Numbered from the stretch's first letter, positions 1 through 12,288 are shown. The stretch is DNA of 64,000 bases from Capra hircus (GCF_001704415.2 NC_030811.1:75658069-75722068), one strand, 5' to 3'. Notes: generated by a model from the letters alone, not told the origin. Made by a program: numbers and translations.

Positions 1-860
1 ATTATGTGCCTGGTATATTCACAAAAGAGCAGGGAGGTTTGAATGGCTGGAGCAAAGTGATGAGGGTTAAGTAGAAGGAAATGAAATCACCTAAGAAAGG
101 GGCAGCTGAGAGGTAGAGTTTGGGAGGGTGTGAAAGATCTTGTAGGTCCTTGTAGGGCCTTTTCAGTGGGATGCTTATAAAGTGAAATGATGGTGCAGTT
201 TCTTAGTATTTAGTCAAAATAGCAGAAGCCCTGTGATCTCCTTTGTTACACGCTCTGGATGTTCCCCAATTTTTTGTTTTGTCACCAAATTAGTCTCTTC
301 CCATCCTTTGCCTTTATCCTTTATCCCCAAGGCTAACTCTAGAATGGGACTCAGTCTCCCAATGGTTGCTTTCTTGATGCCCCGAAAATAAGAATTGCCC
401 TTCCTTTGTAAAGAATGTGCCGCTAGTCACTAAAGAAGAAAAGCTGTCAGTACCAAAACCAGTAACCATGAGGGAAATTAATAACCCTATACAAAACATA
501 TTCTTGGTTTATACCGTAGCCCAGACCCAAAATGGTTACACTACTGGCAAAGGTGATTTAGCCTGTGTTTTGTTGGGTCCACACGTTGTTTTCTAAAAAA
601 TTTGTGTTGATTTCCAACACTAAATTTTTTTTTTTAATTAAGGGAAGTGTTCATTAAAATATAGTTTCAAGCGTTCTTTAAAAACTGGACATTCTATTTA
701 TATGAGGCTCTAGAACAGACAAAAGTAATCCATGATGATGGAAATCAGAACTGAGGCTGCCTGACATGGGAGTGTGGTAGAGACTGACTTGGTAGGGCCA
801 CCAGACAACATTTTGGATGATGAAATGGCTCTATGCATAGCAGTCTGAAATGCATGGTGG
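1..860. other. no recognised feature
   Basis: AT-rich non-coding sequence upstream of the first repeat. Short open frames occur on both strands but none has a recognisable product. Confidence 0.5.
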
Positions 861-1171
861 TTGTTCAGTCGCTCAGTTGTGTCTGACTCTTTGCCACCCC
901 ATGGACTACAACACGCTAAGCTTCCCTGTCCTTCACCATCTCCCAGAGTTTACTGAAACTCATGTGCGTTGAGTCGGTGATGCCATCCAACCATCTCATC
1001 CTCTGTCCTCCCCTTCTCCTCCCGCCTTCTATCTTTCCCAGCAACAGGGTCTTTTCTAATGAGTCAGTTCTTTGCATCAGGTGGCCAAAGTGTTGGAGTT
1101 CAGCACCAGTCCTTCGAATGAATATTCAGGGTTGATTTCCTTTAGGATTGACTGATTAGATCTCCTTGCAT
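861..1171 (-). mobile_element. BovB (RTE) 3'-end fragment
   Basis: Minus-orientation copy of the BovB 3' region, starting with the ttcagtcgctcag tail and running through the segment that encodes the C-terminal end of the BovB protein. Diverged from other copies and without an intact frame. Confidence 0.85.
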
Positions 1172-1369
1172 GGTAAAACACATTAAACAATGTGCTGGTC
1201 TGTACAGTTGGCTATATGTCAATTGAACCTCACTATGAAGGAAGTTTAAAATGGAACCCAGCATTCAATAAGAGCTGATTAGTGCTGACCACTTCGAGCT
1301 TGACACGGGCTCTCAAGATTGGCACAGACTTATTACCTGGTTCATTTCAATCATTGTCATTACGTACCT

Positions 1370-1565
1370 GGGCTTCCCTGCTGGCTCAGCTGGCAAAGAA
1401 TCTGCCTGCAATGCGAGAGACCTGGGTTCAATCCCTGGATTGGGAAGATCCCCTGGAGAAGGGAAAGGCTACCCACTCCAGTATTCTGGCCTGGAGAATT
1501 TCATGGACTATATAATTCATGGGGTCTCAAAGAGTTGGACACAAATGAGTGACTTTCACTTTCAC
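1370..1565 (+). mobile_element. Bov-tA/ART2A-type SINE
   Basis: Begins with the tRNA-like head (ggcttccctgctggctcagc) containing A- and B-box-like segments. It continues with the BovB-derived body to a gagtgactttcac tail. Moderately diverged. Confidence 0.85.
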
Positions 1566-2784
1566 CAGGATCCTGTAGGTGACATTGGTGTGTGATTTAT
1601 GCAGTAGTGGTTTTCATTTCAACCATCAATAGAGAACAAACCTGAAGAGGCCTGATATGTTTAACTGGCAGTGGAGAAATTAGTACCTGTCTCCTAGGGT
1701 TGTATGTGAAGCAGGTAACAGAAGCATAATCTTGGTAGCTTGGAACAGTCAAGCAGCTCACCTACGTCCGTCTCTCAGTTAGTGGTATTCTCAAATGTGG
1801 GATTCTCTGAGGTCTCTAAACATAAGTCTCGGCTTTCCTCTCAAATGCAAGTATCTCCTGTGCTTGCAGACTCCTCCTCTGAAAGGATAACAGAAAGTAC
1901 ATTTAGCTCTTATTATCAGCACTTTAAACTTACTTTTACTATGTTTGTTATGTGTTTGTTATTTGTTTGTTATGTGTCTACCATAGAAATCTTGGAAAGT
2001 ACGGACTAAAGGAAAATAAAATTACCCACAATTCTGAACATAACCTCTGTTTACCATTTTGTGGTAAATACTTTGAAATTTTTCTTCATAATGTCATAAT
2101 ATAAAATATGTCTATATATTTTATGTTAAAAATATATTTACTATATAAAATTTAGCACACAATCACCAAATTTGCAAATTGAAAAAACAAGTTAAAGATG
2201 AAGATAACATCCTAGGCACAGGCGTTTGCCTCCCCTCTATCCTATAACTCTTTTTAAATGGCTGTGACATTTTGCAGATAATAGAAAGAACCTGAAGAGA
2301 GTGGGGGCAAGTTATTGGTGAAACAAAATCAGGAAATTGGTGCAGGAAGGTCCACCATGGGAGGGAGAGTGACCTTCTAGAAAGAAATTCAGGGCATGGA
2401 GTCAGCAAGGACAGAGAGCAGGCATGAGCAAGGGGGACTGAAAGCAGAGCTTGATGGAATTTTTAATGGGTTAGTTAAGGTGAGCCAGTACTTCTAATTG
2501 AGTTTGGCATTGTGGAGTAAATCCTTTCTCTTTCTGGCATTTGAAAAGAGAGTGAACCCTAGTCTGAAGGCCAGCTCTTGCCTCCTCACGCTAAAGTCAA
2601 ACTAGAAGTTGAAGAGCCTACTCTGCTGTGCAAAGGTTCCTGATCACCACTCCATTCAGGGAAGAATCCTGCCCTGAAACACTTGTGTACAAGATAGTGG
2701 AGGAAAGTGACCCCAGTTAATAAGAAAAGTCAATGAGGTCTTTATATATAATCAGAAAAGTCAGTGAGGTCTTTTTATGTAGGT
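1566..2784. other. no recognised feature
   Basis: Non-coding sequence. An 89-codon frame at 1740-2009 has no recognisable domain and low-complexity valine/cysteine-rich ends. I see no splice or homology evidence for a gene. Confidence 0.4.
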
Positions 2785-2825
2785 ATACACACATACACAC
2801 ACATGTACACACACACACACACATA
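2785..2825. repeat. (CA)n microsatellite
   Basis: About 40 bp of alternating CA with single-base interruptions (tacacacacatgtacacac). Confidence 0.85.
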
Positions 2826-3005
2826 TTTATAAAAACAAGAATAACCTGACATATGAAGGAGTATGAAAAAAACAACCCCAAGATAAACAGTTATTAATGT
2901 CAGAGGGGAGATTGTTTAAAATAGCTTTAAACTTAGAGTTACCAAAGGGGAAGCAGGAGGGGAGAGATAAATTAGAAGTTTAGGATTAACAGATAGACAC
3001 TATTA

Positions 3006-3083
3006 TTGGATTGGCCCGAAGTTTCATTCAGGTTCTCCATAATGTCTTACAGAAAACCTAAACAAACTTTTTGGCCCACCCAA
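3006..3083. mobile_element. mariner-derived MITE
   Basis: A 78-bp element with imperfect terminal inverted repeats. The left end starts ttggattggcccgaagtttc; the right end reads back as ttgggtgggccaaaaagttt. It is preceded by TA, the mariner target. It is short, internally deleted and has no transposase. It resembles the common artiodactyl mariner MITE family. Confidence 0.75.
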
Positions 3084-3104
3084 TTTCTTATTATTTGTTA
3101 GATA

Positions 3105-3292
3105 AATAATAAGAATCTACTGTATAGCAAAGGGAACTATATTCAATAATTGTAATAACCTATAATGGGAAAGAATGTAAAAAAGAATACATATATATAC
3201 ATATATACACACACACACATATATAACTGAATCACTTTGCCGTATACCTGAAACTAACACAGCATTGTAAATCACTATACTTCAATTTTTGA
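3105..3292 (+). mobile_element. artiodactyl L1 3' end
   Basis: Contains the typical L1 3'-UTR run (ctgtatagcaaagggaact, gaatcactttgccgtatacc, cactatacttcaattttt) with an internal TA/CA simple repeat. Non-coding, 5'-truncated. Confidence 0.75.
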
Positions 3293-4203
3293 AAAATATG
3301 TAAGAACTATCAAAAAAAGAAAAATATATATAAAATAGCTTTTAAAAATAAAAAAACTCTGAGTACCTTCAGAGTGATTAAAAATATATTGTTTCCATAC
3401 AACAAAAATATAAAGAAGGAGTGACAATCAGAAAACAGACAAAAAAAGGTCTTGAAATTTTAAAAAGTAATTACTGAAATCAATTTAGTAGAGCAGCTGA
3501 AAGATAAAGTTTAAGCAGTATCCTGGAATGAACAACCAAATGTCAAAGAGATGGAGAATATATATGCTAAAAAAGATAAGAAACTTAGAAAACAGTTCAT
3601 TATGTCCAGCTTCAATCTATTGGCGCTCTAGAAAGAGAAAATAAAGTCACTTAGGATTGATATTAAGCTTCTCATCACTGAATAGGGCACTAAACTACAA
3701 TGGAGCAGTGCCTTCAAAGTTATGAGGGAAAATGATTTTGAACCTAAAATTCTGTTGCCAGTTAAATTATTAAGTATGAAAGTAAAATGAGGACATTTTC
3801 AGATCTTCAAAGACTCAGGCAATTTTCTTCCAAGTACCCTTTCTTAAACAATTACCTAAGGATGTGCTCCAGCAAAATGAGAGCAGAAAGAAAGAAGGAG
3901 GAAGATGTGAAATAAGAGTGTTATTCCCCCAGCCTGCTATCCTAGGCTGGCAAATTAGTACCAGACTTAGAAAAAAAAAAAAAGTGATGCAAATTAAAAA
4001 CAAAAAATAATCAATAAACTCTAATGACTATAGGAAGAACTAAGTAACTTCTGTTCAATAGATAGAACCAATAATGAACTATGTTCACATAGTTATAATA
4101 ACAGGGCATCTAGCAACCTGGGGTACTAAACTAACTCATGCAGACCTCTCTTCAGTACAAACACAAAAATAAAGGATAAGACACAAGGAAATGATAAGTA
4201 AAT
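3293..4203. other. no recognised gene; A-rich sequence
   Basis: A-rich sequence with probable old LINE remnants but no frame or splice evidence for a gene. Confidence 0.4.
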
Positions 4204-4439
4204 CAGTCAGCCAGTTCAATCGCTGAGTCATGTCCGACTCTTTGCAAGCCCATGGACGGCAGCACACCAGGCTTCCCTGTCCATCACCAACTCCCAGAGT
4301 TTACTCAAACTCACATCCATAGAGTCAGTGATGCCATCCAGCCATCTCATCCTCTGTCATTCCCTTCTCCTTCCGCCTTCAATCTTTCCCAGCATCAGGG
4401 TCTTTACCAGTGAGTCAGCTCTTCATATCAGGTGGCCAA

Positions 4440-4867
4440 TGCTGGCGACGGAATGAAACACCAACACTGCAGAGTGGTTTGAATCTTTATATTTTAACAC
4501 TTGCTTCCTACAGCTGCTTTAATTTATATCCCTTGCGCAACAACCTACAGGGCAAGTTGCCAAGCACTATGATTCAGACACTATACAGTGCGCAGGTGCA
4601 GGGCGAGATAACCTTTACCTTGACTTATTTACTGCAGCTAAGACTTTGTTTTGGGGAACTTCCTTATCAACTTAAAATCCGTTTTGTCCCTGGGTCCGTT
4701 CCTTTTGAGGAATCAGAGAAACATCCTTGTGTGCAAGAAATGTTCTTTTCCCACGGGAACAAACAGAGGATTCTTAGCTGAACATCTCGTTTGCAAGAAT
4801 GTTCAGCCCTGGTTGAGAGTCTCATTTGCAAGCACTTCTCAACCTTCCTTATACCTTGTTCCCTACA
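4440..4867. mobile_element. solo LTR of an endogenous retrovirus
   Basis: A 428-bp unit beginning TG and ending CA (tgctggcgac ... ttccctaca), flanked by the 6-bp direct repeat ggccaa at 4434-4439 and 4868-4873. The flanks join perfectly into the BovB host sequence. Six-base duplications are typical of class II (beta-like) retroviruses. No internal viral gene is present, so it is a recombined solo LTR. Orientation is not established. Confidence 0.8.
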
Positions 4868-5097
4868 GGCCAAAGTATTGGAGTGTAGCTTCAGCATCAG
4901 TCCTTCCAATGAACACCCAGGACTGATCTCCTTTAGTATGGACTGGTTGGATCTCCTTGCAGTCCAAGGGACTCTCAAGAGTCTTCTCCAACACTGTAGT
5001 TCAGAAGCATCAATTCTTCGGCACTCAGGTTTCTCTGTAGTCCAACTCTCACATCCATACATGACTACTGGAAAAACTATAGCTTTGACTAGATGGA

Positions 5098-7624
5098 TTT
5101 GAAATAGCTCAACTGGAAGTCCATCACCTCCACTAGCTTTGTTTGTAGTGATGCTCTCTAAGGCCCACTTGACTTCACATTCCAGGATGTCTGGCTCTAG
5201 GGGAGTGATCACACCATCGTAATTATCTGGGTCGTGAAGATTTTTTTGTACAGTTCTTCTGTGTATTCTTGCCACCTCTTCTTAATATCTTCTGCTTCTG
5301 TTAGGTCCATACCATTTCTGTCCTTTATTGAGCCCATCTTTGCATGAAATGTTCCCTTGGTATCTCTAATTTTCTTGAAGAGATCTCTAGTCTTTCCCAT
5401 TCTGTTGTTTTCCTCTATTTCTTTGCATTGGTGCTGAAGAAGGCTTTCTTATCTCTCCTTGCTGCTATTTGGAACTCTGCATTCAGATGCTTATATCTTT
5501 CCTTTTCTCCTTTGCTTTTCGCTTCTCTTCTTTTCACAGCTATTTGTAAGGGCTCCCCAGACAGCCATTTTGCTTTTTTGCATTTCTTTTCCATGCGGAT
5601 GGTCTTGATCCCTGTCTCCTGTACAATGTAATGAACCTCAGTCAATAGTTCATCAGGCACTATCTATCAGATCTAGTCCCTTAAATCTATTTCTCACTTC
5701 TACTGTATAATCATAAGGGATTTGATTTAGGTCATACCTGAATGGTCTAGTGGTTTTCCCTACTTTCTTCAATTTAAGTCTGAATTTGGCAATGAGTTCA
5801 TGATCTGAGCCACACAGTCAGCTCCTGGTCGTGTTTTTGTTGACTATATAGAGCTTCTCCATATTTGGCTGCAAAGAATGTAATCAATCTAATTTCGGTG
5901 TTAACCATGTGGTGATGCCCATGTGTAGAGTCTTCTCCTGTGTTGTTGGAAGAGGGTATTTGCTATGACCAGTGTGTTCTCTTGACAAAACTCTATTAGT
6001 CTTTGCCCTGCTTCATTCCGTATTCCAAGGTCAAATTTGCCTGTTACTCCAGGTGTTTCTTAACTTCCTACTTTTGCATTCCACTCCCCTGTAATGAAAA
6101 GGACATCTTTTTTGGGTGTTAGTCCTAAAAGGTGTTGTAGGTCTTCACCATTCAACTTCAGCTTCTTCAGCGTTACTGGTTGGGGCATAGATTTGGATTA
6201 CTGTGATATTTCAAATCCTGAAAGATGATGCTGTGAAAGTGCTGCACTCAATATGCCAGCAAGTTTGGAAAACTCAGCGGTGGCCACAGGACTGGAAAAC
6301 GTCAGTTTTCATTCCAATCCCAAAGAGAGGCAATGCCAAAGAATGCTCAAACTACCACAAATTGCACTCATCTCACATGCTAGTAAAGTAAGGCTCAAAA
6401 TTCTCCAAGCCAGGCTTTAGCAACGTGAACTGTGAACTTCCAAATGTTCAAGCTGGTTTTAGAAAAGGCAGAGGAACCAAAGATCAAATTGCCAACATCC
6501 GCTGAATCGTGGAAAAAGCACGAGAGTTCCAGAAAAACATCTATATCTGCTTTATTGACTATGCCAAACCCTTTGAATGTGTGGACCACAATAAACTGTG
6601 GAACATTCTGAAAGAGATGGGAATACCAGACCACCTAACCTGCCTCTTGAGAAACCTGTATGCAGGTCAGGAAGCAACAGTTAGAACTGGACATGGAACA
6701 GACTGGTTCCAAATAGGAAAAGGAGTATGTCAAGGCTGTATATTGTCACCCTGCTTATTTAACTTCTATGCAGAGTACATCATGAGAAACGCTGGACTGG
6801 ATGAAGCACAAGCTGGAATCAAGATTGCTGGGAGAAATATCAATAACCTCAGATATGCAGATGACACCACCCTTATGGCAGAAAGTGAAGAGGAACTCAA
6901 AAGCCTCTTGATGAAAGTGAAAGAGGAGAGTGAAAAAGTTGGCTTAAAGCTCGACATTCAGAAAACGAAGATCATGGCATCTGGTCCCATCACTTCATGG
7001 GAAATAGATGGGGAAACAGTGGAAACAGTGTCAGGCTTTATTGTTTTGGGCTCCAAAATCACTGCAGATGGTGACTGCAGCCATGAAATTAAAAGACGCT
7101 TACTCCTTGGAAGAAAAGTTATGACCAACCTAGATAGCATATTGAAAAGCAGAGACATTACTTTGCCAACAAAGGTCCATCTAGTCAAGGCTATGGTTTT
7201 TCCAGTGGATGTGAGAGTTGGACTGTGAAGAAAGCTGAGTGCTGAAGAATTGATGCTTTTGAACTGTGGTGTTGGAGAAGACTCTTGAGAGTCCCTTGGA
7301 CTGCAAGGAGATCCAACCTGTCCATTTTGAAGGAGATCAGCCCTTGGATTTCTTTGGAAGGAATGATGCTAAAGCTGAAGCTCCAGTACTTTGGCCACCT
7401 CATGCAAAAAGTTGACTCATTTGGAAAAGACTCTGATGCTGGGAGGGATTGTGGGCAGGAGGAGAAGGGGACGACAGAGGATGAGATGGCTGGATGGCAT
7501 TACTGACTCGATGGATATGAGTCTGAGTGAACTCCGGGAGTTGGTGATGGACAGGAAGGCCTGGCGTGCTGCAGTCCATGGTGTCACAGAGTCGGACACG
7601 ACTGAGTGACTGAACTGAACTGAC
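5098..7624 (+). mobile_element. BovB with 5' inversion (twin-priming structure)
   Basis: Inserted between two copies of tgactagatgga (5086-5097 and 7625-7636). The left part, 5098 to about 6208, is inverted and reads on the minus strand from the endonuclease region down to ...VELFQ. The right part, about 6209-7624, is forward and begins FQILKDDAVK, running through the reverse transcriptase (CQGCILSP, RYADD at about 6850) to the 3' tail. A 239-codon frame survives at 6509-7228. Both halves meet at the same FQ site. Confidence 0.85.
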
Positions 7625-7676
7625 TGACTAGATGGACCTTTGTTGGCAAAGTAATGTCTCTGCTTTGTAATATGCT

Positions 7677-7713
7677 GTGGACACGACTGAGCGACTGAAC
7701 TGAACTGAACTGA
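7677..7713 (+). mobile_element. 37-bp BovB/SINE 3'-terminal fragment
   Basis: Only the extreme 3' tail (ggacacgactgagcgactg followed by gaact repeats) sits inside the minus-strand BovB, replacing a few bases of it. It looks like a severely truncated insertion or a repair patch. No clear target duplication. Confidence 0.6.
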
Positions 7714-8138
7714 GGTTGATCATAACTTTCCTTCCAAGGAGTAAGCGTCTTTTAATTTCATGGCTGCAGTCACCATCTGCAGTGATTTTGGAGCCCAAAA
7801 AAATAAAGTCTGACGCTGTTTCCACTGTTTCCCCATCTATTTCCCATGAAGTGATGGGACCAGATGCCATGATCTTCGTTTTCTGAATGTTGAGTTTTAA
7901 GTCAACTTTTTCACTCTCCACTTTCACTTTCATCAAGAGGCTTTTGAGTTCCTCTTCACTTTCCGCCATAAGGGTGGTGTCATCTGCATATCTGAGGTTA
8001 TTGATATTTCTCCCGGTAATCTTGATTCCAGCTTGTGCTTCATCCAGCCCAGCGTTTCTCATGATGTACTCTGCATATAAGTTAAATAAGCAGGGTGACA
8101 ATATACAGCCTTGATGTACTGCTTTTCCTATTTGGAAA

Positions 8139-9760
8139 TAGTCAACTTTAAAATAAAAACTACCAGAAGAATGCAGAAAATCATTTAGAAGAACAGTTAG
8201 TGCAAGTTTATACCCAGCACAACCATAGCAGTTTCTCTGGAGGTTATAGATCCTGAGATATAGAGATGGGATTATGCCATTTAAATCTGGAAGGAAGACG
8301 TGCCCTCTGGCACAAGGAAACATGGAACATTTTCTCACCTCCTCCCACTTAATATGAGCTCACAATTTAGAAAACCTATAAATAATCATAAGGGAGTTTG
8401 AGCAAACGAATAGAAGAATCAGATCCCAATAAATCAAAAATAATAGAAATATATGAAAAAAGTTATAATTGTTTTAAAAATTGTTAAAGGGATAAAAAGA
8501 ATAGAAAACAAAGTGAAAAAAGTGCATAAAAAGAACAGCATATTTTAAAAAGAAAATAAAGAAATGAAAAATGCATTGATTATTTTTAGTTAATGTATTA
8601 AATAAACAACATATTACCCAAAGGAAGATCATTGAACTGGAAGTCAAATCTGAGAAAACTGCCTAAGATCAATCCGTTGAGAGTATAAGATGAAGAATGT
8701 CATAGGTTGAAAGACACATTGGTATAATGAGCTCCAGTAGATGTCTTATAGAAATTTCAGAAGGAAAGAACAGAGAGAATGTTTTGGCCTATATTGGTTA
8801 CGTAAGTAAACAAATTAAAATGTAATACAATCTAGAAAAAAATAGTAGGGAGTAAGGAGACTGAAATATTCATTTTTCATGGTAAGCACTCATCGATAAT
8901 ATCTAAATTCAATAAATCAAAAGATAGCCATATATTACTTACAGCAGTAGTTCTCAATCCTAAAGGAGATTTGGAAATGTATCATAGTGACTGGAGGGCA
9001 CTACTAGCATTTAGTATTGGGGATGAACATGCTAAATGCACAGCACAGTTCCACATATGTCCCCCCAAAATATTAATACTAATAACACACTTTTTGAGAA
9101 AAGCTGATTTAGAGTTAAAAATAAGCCCACCAGAACTAAAAACAAAAAACTATTTTAAGAGAAAGGTTGCTTTAGGGAATAGAGCTGGAGTTTGGGATAA
9201 GAGGGGTGGAAAACCATTTATTTTTGTGATTAGTCCTTCCATAATACTTGTATTTTTACCATGTCTGTATTACATTTATTAAGGAAGACTGGTAAACCAG
9301 TATATTGTTCTTCCATTTTCACTTAAAGAGAACTCTTTCTTATTAAAATATCTGTCATTCAAACTTAAGCACCAATATGAATTATTGAGCTTTTTATCCC
9401 AAAGAAGTTTCTAGAGGCATATCTTCTGAGTATTAATGATCTTTCATGTGTTCCTAGTTGGAAAATAAATCTTGCAATTTATCATTTTAAGGAGTCATAG
9501 AAAATTAGTGCTTGGATGATTAGTATCTTTAATGGACTTGACTAATTCTCTCATAGTAGGTGGTTTTGATCAGTAGTTCTGTATAGGACAAAGGAGGATG
9601 GGAAGATGGTCAAATAGCTAGAGCACATGGCTTCAAATTGGAATGTATAGCCTGATTTTTATGATCCTTTAAGACCACATCCTGTTCAGCCTGTCCAGTT
9701 TCATTTCCACTGACTACCTAAAAAAAAAGTTTCTACCAGTACTTTTGGTATTCTTTGACT
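8139..9760. other. no recognised feature
   Basis: AT-rich non-coding sequence. A 103-codon frame at 8971-9282 has no recognisable domain. Confidence 0.4.
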
Positions 9761-9976
9761 GTGCTATGCTGTGCTTAGTCGCTCAGTCATGTCCAACTCT
9801 GCGATCCCATGGACTATAGCCCGCCAGGCTCCTCAGTCCATGGGGATTGTCTAGGCTAGAATACTGGAGTGGGTTGCCATGCCCTCCTCCAGGGGATCTT
9901 CCCAACCCAGAGGTCGAATCCAGGTCTCCTGCATTGCAGACAGATTCTTTCCCATCTGAGCCACCAGGGAAGCCCC
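9761..9976 (-). mobile_element. Bov-tA/ART2A-type SINE
   Basis: Inverted SINE: tail cgctcagtcatgtccaactc at the left, tRNA-like head (ccaccagggaagcccc) at the right end. Confidence 0.85.
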
Positions 9977-10095
9977 AAAATACTGGAGTGGGTAGCCTAT
10001 CCCTTCTTCAGGGGAACTTCCTGACCCAGGAATCGAACCGGGGTCTCCTGCATTGCAGGCAGATTCTTTACTAGCTGAGTTACAAGGGAAGCCCA
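9977..10095 (-). mobile_element. partial Bov-tA SINE
   Basis: A second, truncated inverted SINE head directly abutting the previous copy (actggagtgggtagcc ... aagggaagccc). It could be an unequal duplication of its neighbour or a separate insertion. Confidence 0.75.
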
Positions 10096-10104
10096 TTCTG
10101 TGAC

Positions 10105-10358
10105 TGCTGCTGCTACGTCACTTCCGTCGTGTCCAACTCTCTGCGACCCCATAAACGGCAGCCCACCAGGCTCCACTTCCCTGGGATTCTCCAGGCAAGA
10201 ACACTGGAGTGGGTTGCCATTTCCTTCTCCAATGCATGAAAGTGAAAAGTCAAAGTGAAGTCACTCAGTCGTGTCCAACTCTTAGCGACCCCATGGACTG
10301 CAGCCTACCAGGCTCCTCCGTCCATGGGATTTTCCAGGCAGGAGTACTGGAGTGGGTT
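10105..10358 (-). mobile_element. Bov-A2 SINE (dimeric)
   Basis: Two tandem Bov-A units joined by ccaatgcatgaaagtgaaaag, the diagnostic linker of Bov-A2. The third SINE in a row at this spot. Confidence 0.8.
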
Positions 10359-10401
10359 TACCTTTCACTTCTCTGTGCATAATCACATGCCTCACTTAAA
10401 G

Positions 10402-11729
10402 GTCAGTTTTCATTCCAATCCCAAAGAAAGGCTATGCCAAAGAGTGTTCAAACTACTGCACAAGTGCACTCATTTCACACACTAGCAAAATAATGCTCAA
10501 AATTCTCCAAGCCAGGCTTCAACAATACATGAACCGAGAACTTCCAGATATTCAAGCTGGATTTGGAAAAGGCAGAGGAACCAGAGATCAAATTGCAGGC
10601 ATCTGTTGGATCATAGAAAGAGCAAGAGAATTCCAGAAAAACATCTATTTCTGCTTCATTGACAAGAAAGACTTTGATTGTGTGGATCACAACAAACTGT
10701 GGAAAAATCCTAAAGAGATGGGAATACCAGACCACATTACCTGTCTCCTGAGAAACCTGAATGCAGATCAAGAAGCAACAGTTAGAACCAGACATGGAAC
10801 AATGGACTGGTTCCAAATCAGAAAAGGAGTACGTCAAGGCTGTGTATTGTCACCCTGCTTATTTAAGTTATATGCAGAGTACATCATGCGAAATGCTGGG
10901 CTGGAAGAAGCACAAGCTAGAATCAAGATTGCCGGGAGAAATATCAATAACCTCAGATAGGCAGGTGACACCACCCATATGGCAGAAAGTGAAGAGGAAC
11001 TAAAGAGCCTTTTGATGATGGTGAAAGTAGAGAATGAAAAAACTGGCTTAAAACTCAACATTCAAAAAACGAAGATCATAGCATCCAGTCCCATCGCTTT
11101 ATGGCAAATAGATGGGGAAACAATGGAGACAGTGACAGACTTTATTTTCTTGGGCTCCAAAATCACTGAAGGCGGTGACTTCAGCAATGAAATTAAAAGA
11201 TGCTTGCTCCTTGGAAGAAATGCTATGACAAACCTAGACAGCATATTAAGAAGCAGAGACATTACTTTGCCAACAAAGGTCCATATAGTCAAACTATGGT
11301 TTTTCCAGTAGTCCTGTATGGTTGTGAGAGTTGGACCATAAAGAAGACTGAGTGCCAAAGAGTTGATGCTTTTGGACTATAGTGTTGGAGAAGACCCTGG
11401 AGAGTCCTTTGGACTGCAAGGAGATCAAACCAGTCAATCCTAAAGAAAATCAACCCTGAGTATTCATTGGAAGGACTAATGCTGAAGCTGAAGCTCCAAT
11501 ACTTTGGACACCTGATGTGAACAGCTGACTCACTGGATAAGACCCTGATGCTGGAAAAGATTGAAGGCGGGAGGAAAAGGGGACGACAGAGGATGCGATG
11601 GTTGGATGGCATCACCAGCTCAATGGAAATGAGTTTGAGCAAGCTCTGGGAGATGGTGAAGGACAGGGAAGCCCAGCATACTGCCATCTATGGGGTCACA
11701 AAGAGTTGGACATGACTGAGCAACTGAAC
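10402..11729 (+). mobile_element. degenerate BovB, reverse-transcriptase to 3' end
   Basis: Plus-strand BovB from the FIPIPKK region to the 3' tail. Frames at 10493-10960 and 10979-11311 carry recognisable reverse-transcriptase blocks (RQGCVLSPCLF). The catalytic YADD is destroyed: the Tyr codon is TAG and the first Asp is Gly. Inactive. Confidence 0.9.
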
Positions 11730-12209
11730 AACAACAATCCATCCCTCAAGAGCTACTTCCAGGTAGTATCCTCTCTGAAGCCTTCCTTGAGCTCTAGTCT
11801 TGCTTCTAATTTGCTTAAGACCACAATGCTTCATAAGCAACAGATCACAAGTGGGAGCATATGCCTGTAATTAGTATAACTTAGATAGAAGTAGATAAAT
11901 ATTTTGATATGATTAGTCTGATACACAGTTAATGAAGCAACATAGCTTAAGAGCATGGTTTCTGCATTGAGCAATCCTAGATTCCAATCCAGGCTGTTAT
12001 TATTTCTTCTGAAAAACATGGATAATTCCTGCCTTACATAGATGCTGAGATTCTTCAATTTCAGTCTCAATAAATGTTATACTATAATTAACTATTATTG
12101 TATATGTATAAGGTGCTCATATAACTGTCTCTCATTTATAATATTTTAAGTCAATTTGTAGTTTTTATGTACCCACTTTGTAAGTTGTCCAATACTTAAA
12201 TAGAACATT
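11730..12209. other. no recognised feature
   Basis: Unique-looking non-coding sequence between BovB pieces. Confidence 0.4.
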
Positions 12210-12287
12210 CAGTTCAGTTCAGTTCAGTCGCTCAGCCATGTCCGACTCTTTGTGACCCCATGAATCACAGCACGCCAGGCCTCCCTA
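12210..12287 (-). mobile_element. BovB 3'-tail fragment
   Basis: A 78-bp inverted BovB 3' terminus beginning with the ttcag repeats (cagttcagttcagttcag). Confidence 0.8.
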
Positions 12288-12288
12288 C

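Larger units (their letters stand above)
4204..8138 (-). mobile_element. older BovB, split by two later insertions
   Basis: Minus-strand BovB 3' portion in three pieces: 4204-4439, 4868-5097 and 7625-8138. They join in register to one 5'-truncated copy running from the reverse transcriptase (QGCILSP and YADD region) to the 3' tail. A solo LTR (4440-4867) and a second BovB (5098-7624) interrupt it, each with its own target duplication. Its coding frame is broken. Confidence 0.85.

Noticed and set aside
6509..7228. 239-codon reverse-transcriptase frame as a host gene
   Set aside because: It is part of a BovB retrotransposon bounded by a target duplication, lacks the element's 5' half in the same orientation, and repeats elsewhere in the window.
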